Assembly (NCBI GenBank): GCA_900314755.1
Contig: OMWH01000003.1
Coordinates: 1 to 64,000 of the forward strand
Source: an uncultured Prevotellaceae bacterium
GTDB lineage: Bacteria > Bacteroidota > Bacteroidia > Bacteroidales > Bacteroidaceae
Length of the DNA: 64,000 nucleotides
Direction of reading: 5' to 3'
The notes beneath the pieces are model-generated. The model ran no database searches, had not been told where the DNA came from, and saw nothing but the letters and a program-made list of their open reading frames with translations. Below, one piece after another: positions 49,521 to 58,962 of the stretch; within the stretch, counting starts at the first letter, position 1; every line of letters begins with the position of its first letter. The translations under genes and the position numbers were made by a program.

Positions 49521-52500
49521 ATGATGAATCTGAATGATACGATAGAGAAAGTCAAGAAAGCCGCCAATATAGTCGATGTGATAGGCGAGTTCGTTAAGCT
49601 CCGCAAGGCTGGTGTGAACTATAAGGGCATCTGCCCGTTCCATGACGACCACACCCCGTCGATGGTGGTCAGTCCCGTCCGGCAGACGTTCAAATGCTTC
49701 GTGTGCGGAGAGGGGGGCGATGTCATATACTTCCTTCAGAAGCACGAGAACCTGACGTTCACGGAGGCTCTCGAGTGGCTCTGCAGGAAATACAGCGTCG
49801 AGATGCCCAAGCGCCAGATGACCAGCGAGGAAGAGGAGGAGTACAAGAGGCGCGAGTCACGCCGTATCGCCATAGCCGCCGCAGCAAGGTTCTACCAGGC
49901 TCACTTAGGAGAGGCGGCATCCTTTCTGTCCGCCAGAGGCTATGAGGATCTTGGCGAGAAGGTGCTCTCTGTGTTCGGGGTCGGTTATGCCCCTGCAGGC
50001 AATGTCGTCTGTGATCGGCTGACCAAGGAGGGATACAGCCTTGACATCCTGAAGGAGGTGGGCGTTGTCGCTGAGTCTGACCGTGGACCTTACGACGTGT
50101 TCCGTGACCGTGTGATGTTTCCGTTCTACGACCTCCGTGGCAACATCATCGGCTTCAGCGGTCGTCAGGTGACCCCGAGGGAGAACTCCGGAAAGTATGT
50201 CAACACCGGGGAGACCCCGCTTTTCACAAAGGGGAGCAACCTGTTCGGACTCTACCAGGCGCGCAAGGCTATCGCCAAGGCGGGGTTTGTCTATCTGGTC
50301 GAGGGACAGTTCGACGTGATGACCCTGCACCGCTGTGGCGTGGAGAATGTCATCGGAGGCTCCGGCACCGCCTTCACCGCAGATCAAGTCAGACTCATCA
50401 TGCGCTTTACGGACAAGGTGGTGATGATCTATGACAGTGACGCTGCCGGTCAGAAAGCGGCGTTGAAGAATACGGAGATTCTCCTGAGGGCTGGGTGCAG
50501 TGTCCGTGTCTCCCGCCTCCCGAAAGGCAAGGATCCTGACGAGTTCGGTCGGGAAAACGGGGATAAGACGGGAAAACTGCTTGAGGACTACACTGAGTCC
50601 TTCCCCAAGGCGTTCCGAAAGATGCTCATCCCCCATGGGTGCAAGGACGAGAACCTGATCAGTGAGAAGCGGAATATCATCATGGGGCTTGTCGCCTGTG
50701 TGCGGGATGCGGGGCTCCGCAATGAGTACCTGAAGGCGATGACCCGTGATTATGGTGTCAAGATGACGGCTCTGGAGGAGAAACTGCGGGAGATCCGCGC
50801 AGCCGTCAAGACCCAGACGACGGACGGGGGTATGTCCATGAAGCCCGGCATCTACGGACTGGACGTGCTGCATGAGAAACTGGACGACGACCAGCCCGCC
50901 ATCATCACCTCCCGCCTGCAGGACTTTCTGGACCAGTTCGACGAGGCGCCCATACTTCTCATTGCCGGAGTCCCGTCAGACTCCGACATTCTCAGCCTGC
51001 GCAAGGCGTACGGCTACTACGCCGCCGACGAGAAGGGTTGCAAGGTGGATGATGACGGTACGGAGAGTGACTACCTGAAGGCGCTGTCCCTGATCTTCCG
51101 GTCAGGAGTCACACGCATCGAGATGTCATGCGGTGACCATACAGAGTCTTTCCTGGACTACTATGTGGGGCTGCACGGGAAGTTCCTTGACAAGTACAAT
51201 GGCGACAAGGTTCCCCTGGTGACCCGCTGCGTGGAGATGACAGCCTACGTGGAGGAGACGGTCGTCACCATCAACCGCAGCCAGTACTGCAAGAGCCTCG
51301 GTCTGACGAAGGGCGAGTTCGACGATATCCGCAAGCCGTTCGTGCAGCAGCGCAAAAGCCAGCAGAAGGTCAGTGCCATGAGCGAGGGGCTCGAGGACGA
51401 CGAGGTCTATTTCGACCCCTACACTCCCCCGGACTATGTGACGGATAATCCGGACTATACCCAGATGTGGAGGGAGTACCAGTTCTATCCCCGTCTGAAC
51501 AAGAACGGCGTTCCTGTGTGCTATATGTTCCGGAGCGGCAACGGCATGATCCAGGTGGGAGACTTCTTCATGGAGCCCCTGCTGCACATCTTCAATGACG
51601 ACTTCGACCAGAACAAGCGTGTGTTGAGGATCAACCGCCGAAGGTATGAGACACCCGTGTATGTGGAGGTCGTGTCACGCTCGCTGCTGAAGATGTCGAC
51701 CATCGAGGACGTGCTGATCAACTACGAGGGTATCAACTTCTCCAACGGCAAAGAGGAGTACTGGCGCAAGATCAGGGAGTGGATGTCGTACAAGTACGTG
51801 ATGTGCTCCGAGGTCGAGGTTTACGGAAACCAGCAGACCGACGGCACCAACCGCCGTCCCGACGAGCAGTTCTTCGCCTTCGCCAACGGCATCTGCCACA
51901 TGGTGGGCGACACCATGAGGTTCGAGCAGGTCGACGAGCTGGGCGTGGTCACCCACAATAAGCGGAACTACTACCTCCCAGCCTTCTCCACCATCTATAT
52001 AGACAACAAGCGCCGTCAGGAGAAGTACCAGCTGATATCACAGTTCGTGTACCGGGAGGTTCCGAAAGAGAAACAGGTCTCCTTCGACGAGTGGGCCGGG
52101 CTGATGAACAAGGTGTACTCCATCAACGACAACGGCAAATGGGCGATACTCTTCGCCCTCATGTCGGCTTTCCGCAGCAACATACACTGCATCGACCGTC
52201 TCTTCACCGCCCCCTTCTTCGTGGGACCCATGTCCTCGGGTAAGACACAGATCGCCGTGTCCATCAGGTCGCTGTTCATCAGTCCGCACCAGAGCATCTT
52301 CAACCTGAACCTTGGCACCGACGCAGCCATGCAGTCGTACATGTCAGCCTTCCGTGACGTTCCCATCGTGCTGGATGAGTACAACAACGCCACCATCAGC
52401 GATGTCAAGTTCCAGGCTCTGAAGTCCATCACCTATGACGGCGAGGACAAACTGAAGCGCAAGGGAAGCTCCGGAAAGGAGTTCGAGACCGACAAGGTTT

Positions 52501-53456
52501 TCGCACCAGTCATTCTGTGCGGACAGGAGATGCCCCAGAGGGACGACAATGCGCTGATGAGCCGTGTCGTCATCTGTGAGGTGCCCAAGCCTAAGGACAG
52601 GAGCCTGGAGTCCACACACCTCTTCGACCGTCTGAAGGAGATTGAGGATCCCGGCAAGGTGGGGCTCTCCAATGTCCTGCTCCAGGTTCTTTCCCTGCGT
52701 CCGGCTGTGATGGATCATTTCCGTCCCCTTCGCCAGCAGGCTTACAATGAGCTGAGGGATGGTGTCGTCAACTCCGGAGAGAGAGACCGTCTGATGAAGA
52801 CCGTGTCACTCTTTCTCGGCATGGTCAAGCTCATAGAGCAGTACTCACAGTTCCACCTGCCTTTCACTTACGAGGAGTTCTTCAGGATCGCCAGGGAAAA
52901 AATCGACTGGCAACTGTCGCTCATCAGGAGCACGGACAAACTGGCGATGTTCTTCACCGCCATAGACAACATGATTGACACCCGCAAGATCGTGGAGCAC
53001 CGTGAGTTCCTCATCGAGACCCCAAAGGGAGTCACCGGCAAGGACGCACGCGGAGAGAAGAGAACGTTCGCCTTCAACCCTGGTCAGAGAATCATGTTCC
53101 TGCGTCTCCAGGCGGCGTTCAGTATATTCGACAGGAACGGCTACAACAGCGAGAAGTCCACGCTGGCGACCATCGAGCAGAACCTGAGGTCGCATCCGTC
53201 CTACATAGGCACAGTCGCTTCACGCCGCTTTGAGTGGACCGAGGTCATAGAACACTACGACCCGAAAAGCGACAAGGTCATCAAGGACGAGCAGCCCAGA
53301 CAGACCAGCACGTCGGCTGTCATTATCGACTATGACGAGTTCATGAAGGCTTACAACATAGACTTCCGCAGGGAGTGGCAGGAATCCGAGCCGGAGGCGG
53401 AGAGCCGTCAGGAGCCCACCGAGCAACACATATGGAAGCCTGGCGACCCGTTCTGA
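49521..53456 (+). CDS. Primase-helicase fusion, 1311 residues
   Basis: This protein joins a bacterial-type primase to a helicase-like ATPase. The CHC2-type zinc site is C38, H41, C59 and C62 (CPFHDDH, then CFVCGEGGD). The TOPRIM domain has EGQFD near 260 and MIYDSDAAG near 305. A large middle part of unknown fold follows, and the C-terminal ATPase has Walker A GPMSSGKTQ near 901-909 and VLDEYNN as Walker B. The domains suggest primer synthesis and unwinding for phage replication. At 1311 residues it is far longer than DnaG. A stretch with repeated TGTAGGA elements follows. Confidence 0.88.
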   Translation: MMNLNDTIEKVKKAANIVDVIGEFVKLRKAGVNYKGICPFHDDHTPSMVVSPVRQTFKCFVCGEGGDVIYFLQKHENLTFTEALEWLCRKYSVEMPKRQMTSEEEEEYKRRESRRIAIAAAARFYQAHLGEAASFLSARGYEDLGEKVLSVFGVGYAPAGNVVCDRLTKEGYSLDILKEVGVVAESDRGPYDVFRDRVMFPFYDLRGNIIGFSGRQVTPRENSGKYVNTGETPLFTKGSNLFGLYQARKAIAKAGFVYLVEGQFDVMTLHRCGVENVIGGSGTAFTADQVRLIMRFTDKVVMIYDSDAAGQKAALKNTEILLRAGCSVRVSRLPKGKDPDEFGRENGDKTGKLLEDYTESFPKAFRKMLIPHGCKDENLISEKRNIIMGLVACVRDAGLRNEYLKAMTRDYGVKMTALEEKLREIRAAVKTQTTDGGMSMKPGIYGLDVLHEKLDDDQPAIITSRLQDFLDQFDEAPILLIAGVPSDSDILSLRKAYGYYAADEKGCKVDDDGTESDYLKALSLIFRSGVTRIEMSCGDHTESFLDYYVGLHGKFLDKYNGDKVPLVTRCVEMTAYVEETVVTINRSQYCKSLGLTKGEFDDIRKPFVQQRKSQQKVSAMSEGLEDDEVYFDPYTPPDYVTDNPDYTQMWREYQFYPRLNKNGVPVCYMFRSGNGMIQVGDFFMEPLLHIFNDDFDQNKRVLRINRRRYETPVYVEVVSRSLLKMSTIEDVLINYEGINFSNGKEEYWRKIREWMSYKYVMCSEVEVYGNQQTDGTNRRPDEQFFAFANGICHMVGDTMRFEQVDELGVVTHNKRNYYLPAFSTIYIDNKRRQEKYQLISQFVYREVPKEKQVSFDEWAGLMNKVYSINDNGKWAILFALMSAFRSNIHCIDRLFTAPFFVGPMSSGKTQIAVSIRSLFISPHQSIFNLNLGTDAAMQSYMSAFRDVPIVLDEYNNATISDVKFQALKSITYDGEDKLKRKGSSGKEFETDKVFAPVILCGQEMPQRDDNALMSRVVICEVPKPKDRSLESTHLFDRLKEIEDPGKVGLSNVLLQVLSLRPAVMDHFRPLRQQAYNELRDGVVNSGERDRLMKTVSLFLGMVKLIEQYSQFHLPFTYEEFFRIAREKIDWQLSLIRSTDKLAMFFTAIDNMIDTRKIVEHREFLIETPKGVTGKDARGEKRTFAFNPGQRIMFLRLQAAFSIFDRNGYNSEKSTLATIEQNLRSHPSYIGTVASRRFEWTEVIEHYDPKSDKVIKDEQPRQTSTSAVIIDYDEFMKAYNIDFRREWQESEPEAESRQEPTEQHIWKPGDPF

Positions 53457-53799
53457 TCATTGTTTATTTGCTTAAGCTATCTTTATACATCAAACTACGG
53501 AGGGGACCTGTCGGGATGACACGTCCCCTCCCCTCTTTTCCGCAACTACGTTACATTTATACCCTTTTACTCCTTATTCCCCTTTTTCCTTTTTGACAAA
53601 AAAGGTATATACTCCCCCAATATAGCAACAAAGGTACGAAAAGCCTGTGACATTTCACAGGAAAATCCGCCGTTTTTTACCCGTGACTCTAATTTTACAT
53701 TTTCCCATACAGAATTCATGCGAAAAACCCCCGGACCCCCAAAATTGACAAAAAAACCTTTAAAATAGAGAACGAAAAATATTTTTCAGAAAAACACCG

Positions 53800-54149
53800 T
53801 CCTACAATCCTACATTCCTACAAAACGCATTTTTCATTCTGACTCATTTTGAAAATAAAAACACATAACTACTTATTTATCAAATACTTACTTATATTTA
53901 TTATATTATATATATTAATGTAGGAATGTAGGAAATTTGTAGGACGATGTAGGATGGGGCAAAATTTTGTAGGAAAGGGGGATTGTAGGACGAAACACCT
54001 GTTTTTCCCCAGATTTGTAGGACAAAAGGATGCTGTAGGAATAACTTTTTAGGATTGTAATATTAAAGTTTTTATTTAATAAATAACTCTTTTCAATTAT
54101 TTTTTATAACTTTGCATCGTGGTCCATATTTTTTTGTAGGAATGTAGGA
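53800..54149. repeat. Iteron-like array of TGTAGGA heptamers, candidate replication origin
   Basis: TGTAGGA occurs at 53919, 53927, 53938, 53948, 53968, 53984, 54016, 54034, 54135 and 54143, and its reverse complement TCCTACA at 53800, 53808 and 53816. The intervening DNA is AT-rich (53860-53920). The array lies right after the primase-helicase. The whole 53457-54180 stretch has no gene; 53457-53790 holds only AT-rich and C-rich sequence without clear structure. Confidence 0.8.
54107..54114 (+). promoter_or_regulatory. -7 box for 54181
   Basis: TAACTTTG lies 66 bases before the start. The last two TGTAGGA heptamers fall between it and the gene, where a bound protein could repress transcription. 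Confidence 0.5.
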
Positions 54150-54180
54150 CGGTAGGAAGTAAAAAACAGAGTTTCAGCAT

Positions 54181-54714
54181 ATGAATAGAAAAAATACCTC
54201 TCAAATCAGAATTGTCACCATCAGCGTCGAGCCCTATCTTGCGGAGTATGCGAAAATGAAGTTCGCTAACGGAGGAAGGAACGGTGCAATCCGAATTCCT
54301 TACAATTCCGAGTTTTACCATTGCGTCTGGGAGCATATGGCTAAACGCCGCGTCAACCAGGCTGTCCAGACTGACGGCAATCTCGGGATCCTGCTACCGT
54401 CAAGGAGGCTCACAGAGGACGGACCGGTCAAGAACCCCGCATACTACAACTATCTCTCACCTGTGGCGGTCCAGTTGATAGAGAGGTATCTCCGCCGCCA
54501 GTTCAATTACGAGCTTCACCAAATGATGCTTGACAATGAGAACAACGGGCGTCCGGTACGGCAACGGGATCTGGTCGCGGACTTCATCAGGCGGTACCGT
54601 CTAGAGAGTATCTCTGAGGACGCACTTTTGAAGAGTTTTCAGCGGTACCGGCAACGCCTGCATCCCAGGAAACCGAGAAAATACGAAAAAAGACGTAAAA
54701 TTAAAAAGAATTAA
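54181..54714 (+). CDS. Basic protein next to the iteron array, possible DNA-binding regulator or initiator
   Basis: I do not recognise the 177-residue protein. The N-terminus resembles a ribbon-like strand (IRIVTISVEPYLAEYAKMKF), the middle is helical (LSPVAVQLIERYLRRQFNYE, LVADFIRRYRLESISEDALL) and the tail is strongly basic (HPRKPRKYEKRRKIKKN). It lies directly downstream of the TGTAGGA array and upstream of the head genes. It could bind the array as a replication or transcription factor, but there is no direct evidence. Confidence 0.6.
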   Translation: MNRKNTSQIRIVTISVEPYLAEYAKMKFANGGRNGAIRIPYNSEFYHCVWEHMAKRRVNQAVQTDGNLGILLPSRRLTEDGPVKNPAYYNYLSPVAVQLIERYLRRQFNYELHQMMLDNENNGRPVRQRDLVADFIRRYRLESISEDALLKSFQRYRQRLHPRKPRKYEKRRKIKKN

Positions 54715-54772
54715 CGTTTACCGAACTACCCTTTTTGTCCTTTATCTTTTCGTCACGTAAAAACAGTGTATT

Positions 54773-55135
54773 ATGAGAGAACTCATCCAACACATCCAAC
54801 TCGTCCCGGTCATCACCACCTCGACCGGAACATTCAAGGAGGGACTCTTCGACGTAATGAGCGACCAGCCCTTCAGTATTGACCCTGTCCCATCAGTAGA
54901 CGACGGCGGTACCTCATGGAACTGTGACAAGTCGCTGACTATCGACCAGCCGGACTCGTCAACTGTCAGGTATTTCCGCTATGAGCGGAGCTGTATAGTA
55001 CGTATCTTCGACAACAGCGGCAGTGTTTATGAGATAGGCGACATCATGACGCCAGCCCGCGCGGTCATATCACAGAATCTGAACACCGCAACCTTGCAGA
55101 TCAAGGCGGAGATGGTGCGTAACCCCTTCGCATAG
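54773..55135 (+). CDS. Hypothetical phage structural protein
   Basis: The 120-residue protein is beta-rich (YFRYERSCIVRIFDNSGSVY, then IGDIMTPARAVISQNLNTAT) and has no signal peptide. It precedes the protease and capsid genes, where small head or connector proteins are often encoded. I cannot name the family. Confidence 0.55.
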   Translation: MRELIQHIQLVPVITTSTGTFKEGLFDVMSDQPFSIDPVPSVDDGGTSWNCDKSLTIDQPDSSTVRYFRYERSCIVRIFDNSGSVYEIGDIMTPARAVISQNLNTATLQIKAEMVRNPFA

Positions 55136-55164
55136 TAGTCTTTTTCCACATTATTATATATATT

Positions 55165-55194
55165 TACCTTTGGGCAGATTAATCGATTTGCCCA
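55165..55194 (+). promoter_or_regulatory. Promoter box and hairpin before the head protease gene
   Basis: TACCTTTG at 55165-55172 is a -7 box. TGGGC (55171-55175) and GCCCA (55190-55194) form a hairpin that ends at the start codon (55195) and could hide the ribosome site. Confidence 0.5.
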
Positions 55195-56181
55195 ATGAAT
55201 GAACTGCAGACTATTCTCCTTAGTGACATGCCCCTGCTGATATCCACCGACGGCTACCGCCAGTTGATGGTAGAGGCGTTCCCCGTGCATGCCCCACAGG
55301 TTGTTGACAAGGTGAGAATCCCAGAAGGCTCACAGTTTTTCTTCTCGCCTAAGACCTATGAGCAGCAGACGAGGGATGCCTTCGGGAAGATCAAGCAGGC
55401 GATAGAAAACGCCGTAGCCCGGCAACAGACGGACAACCCGCCGTCTTTAGTCGGCTATGACTTCGACAGCCCGGAACTCCCGGACAACTCCGTCGCATAC
55501 CACCGTGTATGGGGCATTATCACATCAGACTCCAGATACTACTTCTCGTCGAAGCAACTGGAGGCTGACCTTCTCGCAGCAGACGCGAACCCGCAGATCA
55601 CAAGTCACCTGCTTCACGTCAACTCTCCAGGCGGAGAGGCTTACTACCTTGACCGTCTCGACGAGACGATGCGGAGTCTTCACAAGCCTGTCATCACCCT
55701 GTACGAGAAGGCGTGCTCAGCGGCATACAATATCGCATGCCATGGGCAGCGTGTCTATGCCACCACAGCCTTTGACTTCGTCGGATGCATCGGAACCATG
55801 ACCTCGTTTCACGATTTCGAGCCGTACTATGAGTCGCTGGGCATTAAACTCATCGAGGCGAAGGCTACCAAGTCGGACCTCAAGAACAAGATTTTCGACG
55901 ATCTTAAGGACGGCAAGCCCAAACAGTACATCGAGGAGGTCCTTAACCCGCTGAACGACAGTTTCCTTTCCACGGTGAAATCCCACCGTAAGAAACTTGC
56001 CGATCTCGATGACGACGCCCCCGTACTGCGAGGTGAGACGTTCTTCACACAAGCCGCACTGGAGATCGGTCTTGCGGACGGACAGTCAACCCTGCTCGAT
56101 GTCGCCATCGAGGCTTCTAATCTTGGCCGGAAGTGGTCAGAGGTTAACCGACAGAAGAATTCTATTTATAGTGCCATTTAG
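55195..56181 (+). CDS. Head maturation protease, S49/ClpP-like
   Basis: The 328-residue protein has a SppA/ClpP-like serine protease domain: HVNSPGGEAYYLD near 141-153, a probable nucleophile S175 in EKACSAAYNIACHG, and GSIGT-like CIGTMTSFHDFEP near 198-210. K223 or K226 in IEAKATKSDLK may complete a Ser-Lys dyad as in S49 enzymes. Such enzymes cut scaffold and capsid proteins during phage head assembly. It precedes the capsid gene by 27 bases. Confidence 0.85.
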   Translation: MNELQTILLSDMPLLISTDGYRQLMVEAFPVHAPQVVDKVRIPEGSQFFFSPKTYEQQTRDAFGKIKQAIENAVARQQTDNPPSLVGYDFDSPELPDNSVAYHRVWGIITSDSRYYFSSKQLEADLLAADANPQITSHLLHVNSPGGEAYYLDRLDETMRSLHKPVITLYEKACSAAYNIACHGQRVYATTAFDFVGCIGTMTSFHDFEPYYESLGIKLIEAKATKSDLKNKIFDDLKDGKPKQYIEEVLNPLNDSFLSTVKSHRKKLADLDDDAPVLRGETFFTQAALEIGLADGQSTLLDVAIEASNLGRKWSEVNRQKNSIYSAI

Positions 56182-56208
56182 TTAGTGTTAGTTTAAAATT
56201 TTAGTTTT

Positions 56209-58200
56209 ATGAATTGGAAAGACAAATTAAAGAAGGTGGTAGAGCTTCTTGGCTTCACCGCCAAGTTTGAGTCTAAGGCTCTGACTAACGAGGAGTTCCA
56301 GCAGGTTATGGACCGCTATCAACGTGACTACCAGGTTACCCTGCAGGACGACATTAACGCCGAGCAGCAGCAGGCTCAGGACGAGGCGATGCAGCAGCAG
56401 TTGAACGCAATCTACGCTGCCGTTCTCGCGGCAGGCGGTGAGCCTGAGCAGGGAGCGCATAATGAGGAGAATCATAACGCCACCCAGCAGGACATCGTGG
56501 CTGCCATCAACAACCTCGGCTCACGTATCGAGAGCCTCAGTCGCCAACCCGCTCCCGACACACCGGAGCAGCAAGGTAACGCTGTTATCGTGAGTATCCA
56601 CGGATTCGGCAACACTCCAGAGTATCTGTTCGGTGTCCAGGCTCCAATGTACTCCATGGGACTGCGTTGGAACAGAATCGCCGCCAACCCGGCTATGGCT
56701 GCCGCCCTTGGCGAGCCTACCAATGCCGAGCAGGAGGCGTTCCGCAAGGCTGTCAGCGAGTACGGAGCAGCTCTGCGTCAGCGTGCGAAGTACCTTATTG
56801 AGAACAAGATGACCGCTGACCTGAAGGCTGTCGCTGAGGGAAAGTTCTCCACCAACTATGCTGGTGTCGACAATCTGGGCGACATGGGAACACAGTTCAC
56901 CATCCGTCGCCAGGACGCCATCATCGCACGTGTTCTCTCCACCGTCAAGATGACCGACTTCTTCCCTGTACGCTACGGTATTCAGGACAACGACGTTATC
57001 TTCAACGCCTTCTTCGACGAGGTTTCCCAGGCTTGGCAGGAGGGTGCTGTCTACAAAGGCGGTATGAAGATCGAGAACGAGCGCGGCTACGTTGACGATG
57101 CCATGATCAAGATGATGTGGGGTCCGATGAAGGATCTGGAGCGCAAGTACATCGCCTATCTGAACACATCCGGCAGCGATCCTATCAAGTGGAACATGAT
57201 TGAGTACCAGATGCTCAACTCCCTTCTGGAGGCGCAGCGTGAGCAGAATATCCGCCGTATGCGCGGTATCTACGTGAAGCCAGAGAGCGGTGTCGCCGGT
57301 TCTTACCTGACCGCATCCACCGGTATCCTCTATCGCCTGCTTGACTATATCCACAGCAACAAGCTGCTTGTGACAGACGACGCTGACAAGACTTTCCGCG
57401 CATACACCGAGAGTACTATGCTCGGAATCGTCAAGTTGTTCGTAGATGAGATCAAGAGTCATCTGGGAGAGGACGAGACGCTGGACGGAAAGGTGCTTTA
57501 CCTGAACGAGCGTCACAAGTCCTGGTGGCTCAAGTGCATCCGCACCCAGTTCCATCTTGACACCGACTTCTCCGGAGTCAACTCATACGCCAACATCGTG
57601 CCTGACACCGATGTTCGTATTATCTGGCTACCGTATCTTGGCAACCTCACCTTCATGATGATGCAGGAGCCCGGCAACCTCCAGTTCCTGGAGTTCCTGC
57701 CAGGAGAGATGATGGGTCTCCAGATGGAGCAGCAGATGGAGATGGTTCGCGCCTGGAGCACATGGAAAGAGGGTACCTCGGCTGCATTCCTTGGCCGCAA
57801 GTTCTCCAGCCGTGCGGAACTAGTAGACAATGACTACCAGTGGCAGCAGATCTTCCTTAACCTCTTCGCCGCCGACATCGCAGCTGACGCGACGACAGTT
57901 GACGCCGGCAAGGGATTCTGGCAGATCACGGGTGTCAACACCAAGGCAACAGCGATCACCGATATCACTGGTGCCAAGAACGGTGTCGCCTACTGTATCG
58001 AGATCGGTGACGAGACTTATCCGTCGACGATTGCCAAGTCAGGTAAATTTGAGAAGATCAAGGAGGCGTGGACACCTACCAAGGTGGGCGACTACATCCT
58101 CGTCATCCTCCTCTCAGACGGTAAGTTCGCAGAGTTGGAGCGTTGCGTCGGTGGCAACCGCACCATCAACCGTGAGTTGAATCCCCATTATGTAGGATAA
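56209..58200 (+). CDS. Probable major capsid protein with N-terminal scaffold-like part
   Basis: The 663-residue protein has a Gln/Glu-rich, coiled-coil-like first 130 residues (DDINAEQQQAQDEAMQQQLN) that looks like a scaffold or delta domain, then a long mixed domain. It follows the protease gene directly and is one of the largest structural proteins in the region, the usual position of the major capsid gene. I did not find a fixed motif for HK97 coats. A portal is less likely because a better candidate starts at 63189. Confidence 0.65.
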   Translation: MNWKDKLKKVVELLGFTAKFESKALTNEEFQQVMDRYQRDYQVTLQDDINAEQQQAQDEAMQQQLNAIYAAVLAAGGEPEQGAHNEENHNATQQDIVAAINNLGSRIESLSRQPAPDTPEQQGNAVIVSIHGFGNTPEYLFGVQAPMYSMGLRWNRIAANPAMAAALGEPTNAEQEAFRKAVSEYGAALRQRAKYLIENKMTADLKAVAEGKFSTNYAGVDNLGDMGTQFTIRRQDAIIARVLSTVKMTDFFPVRYGIQDNDVIFNAFFDEVSQAWQEGAVYKGGMKIENERGYVDDAMIKMMWGPMKDLERKYIAYLNTSGSDPIKWNMIEYQMLNSLLEAQREQNIRRMRGIYVKPESGVAGSYLTASTGILYRLLDYIHSNKLLVTDDADKTFRAYTESTMLGIVKLFVDEIKSHLGEDETLDGKVLYLNERHKSWWLKCIRTQFHLDTDFSGVNSYANIVPDTDVRIIWLPYLGNLTFMMMQEPGNLQFLEFLPGEMMGLQMEQQMEMVRAWSTWKEGTSAAFLGRKFSSRAELVDNDYQWQQIFLNLFAADIAADATTVDAGKGFWQITGVNTKATAITDITGAKNGVAYCIEIGDETYPSTIAKSGKFEKIKEAWTPTKVGDYILVILLSDGKFAELERCVGGNRTINRELNPHYVG

Positions 58201-58206
58201 TAAAAA

Positions 58207-58944
58207 ATGTATAATATGAAGAAGTCACTTATCACCAGTACTGGGCTTTCCCGCAAGGGAGCCCAGTACGCCAACAAACGCCAGCGCCAGCTGGTAAAAT
58301 GCCTGCTTTGGCTGTTTGCCATTTGCATGATCCTTATGGCTTGGACAGAGCCTGCCAGTGCCCACGTCGGGCTGTCCCTTGCCACAATGTCTCTCATCGG
58401 AAGCATTGACGATGTTACTGACCGTGAGACACACGGTAACGAGATCGCCTATCAGATCGTCCTGATTGCCTGCGACCAGCTTGCCGACAGGTTCAATTTC
58501 CCCCAGCCTGACAAGGACCGATTAGTTAAAATCGGGAAATCCCTCCTGAAACCCGGAGAGGCGGCGCACTATTTCGAGGCGCATACCATTCCGACACTGC
58601 TATCCAATACGGAGAAAGGAGACGTGACAACGACTGGCACCAACACCTTCACCGCTCTCCTTGGTGGTGACAGGACTCAGGTCAAGAATTTCGTGGAGGA
58701 GTATTCCGGATACAAGTTCATCATCCTCTATAAGCACATTAAGGATACGGTATGGCACATCATCGGAGAGGCGGAGCGCCCCATGGTCCTGAACAATACG
58801 GAGACCAAGGATGATGCGGACGGACGCTACACCACGTTGACGTTTGTCCGTAACAGTGTATACCTGGACTGTCTGGTTGACTGGGAGACTGGCGAGAGCA
58901 TCACCACGCTGCTTGAGGGGAATCCCGCCGCAGGCAATGGTTGA
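58207..58944 (+). CDS. Hypothetical phage structural protein with one hydrophobic segment
   Basis: The 245-residue protein has a basic start (KKSLITSTGLSRKGAQYANK) and a hydrophobic stretch (CLLWLFAICMILMAWTEPAS) near residues 32-52, then a soluble domain (KFIILYKHIKDTVWHIIGEA). It follows the capsid gene by six bases. It may be a head-associated or membrane-interacting protein. Family unknown. Confidence 0.55.
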   Translation: MYNMKKSLITSTGLSRKGAQYANKRQRQLVKCLLWLFAICMILMAWTEPASAHVGLSLATMSLIGSIDDVTDRETHGNEIAYQIVLIACDQLADRFNFPQPDKDRLVKIGKSLLKPGEAAHYFEAHTIPTLLSNTEKGDVTTTGTNTFTALLGGDRTQVKNFVEEYSGYKFIILYKHIKDTVWHIIGEAERPMVLNNTETKDDADGRYTTLTFVRNSVYLDCLVDWETGESITTLLEGNPAAGNG

Positions 58945-58962
58945 ATTTAATACGTAGCAAGT

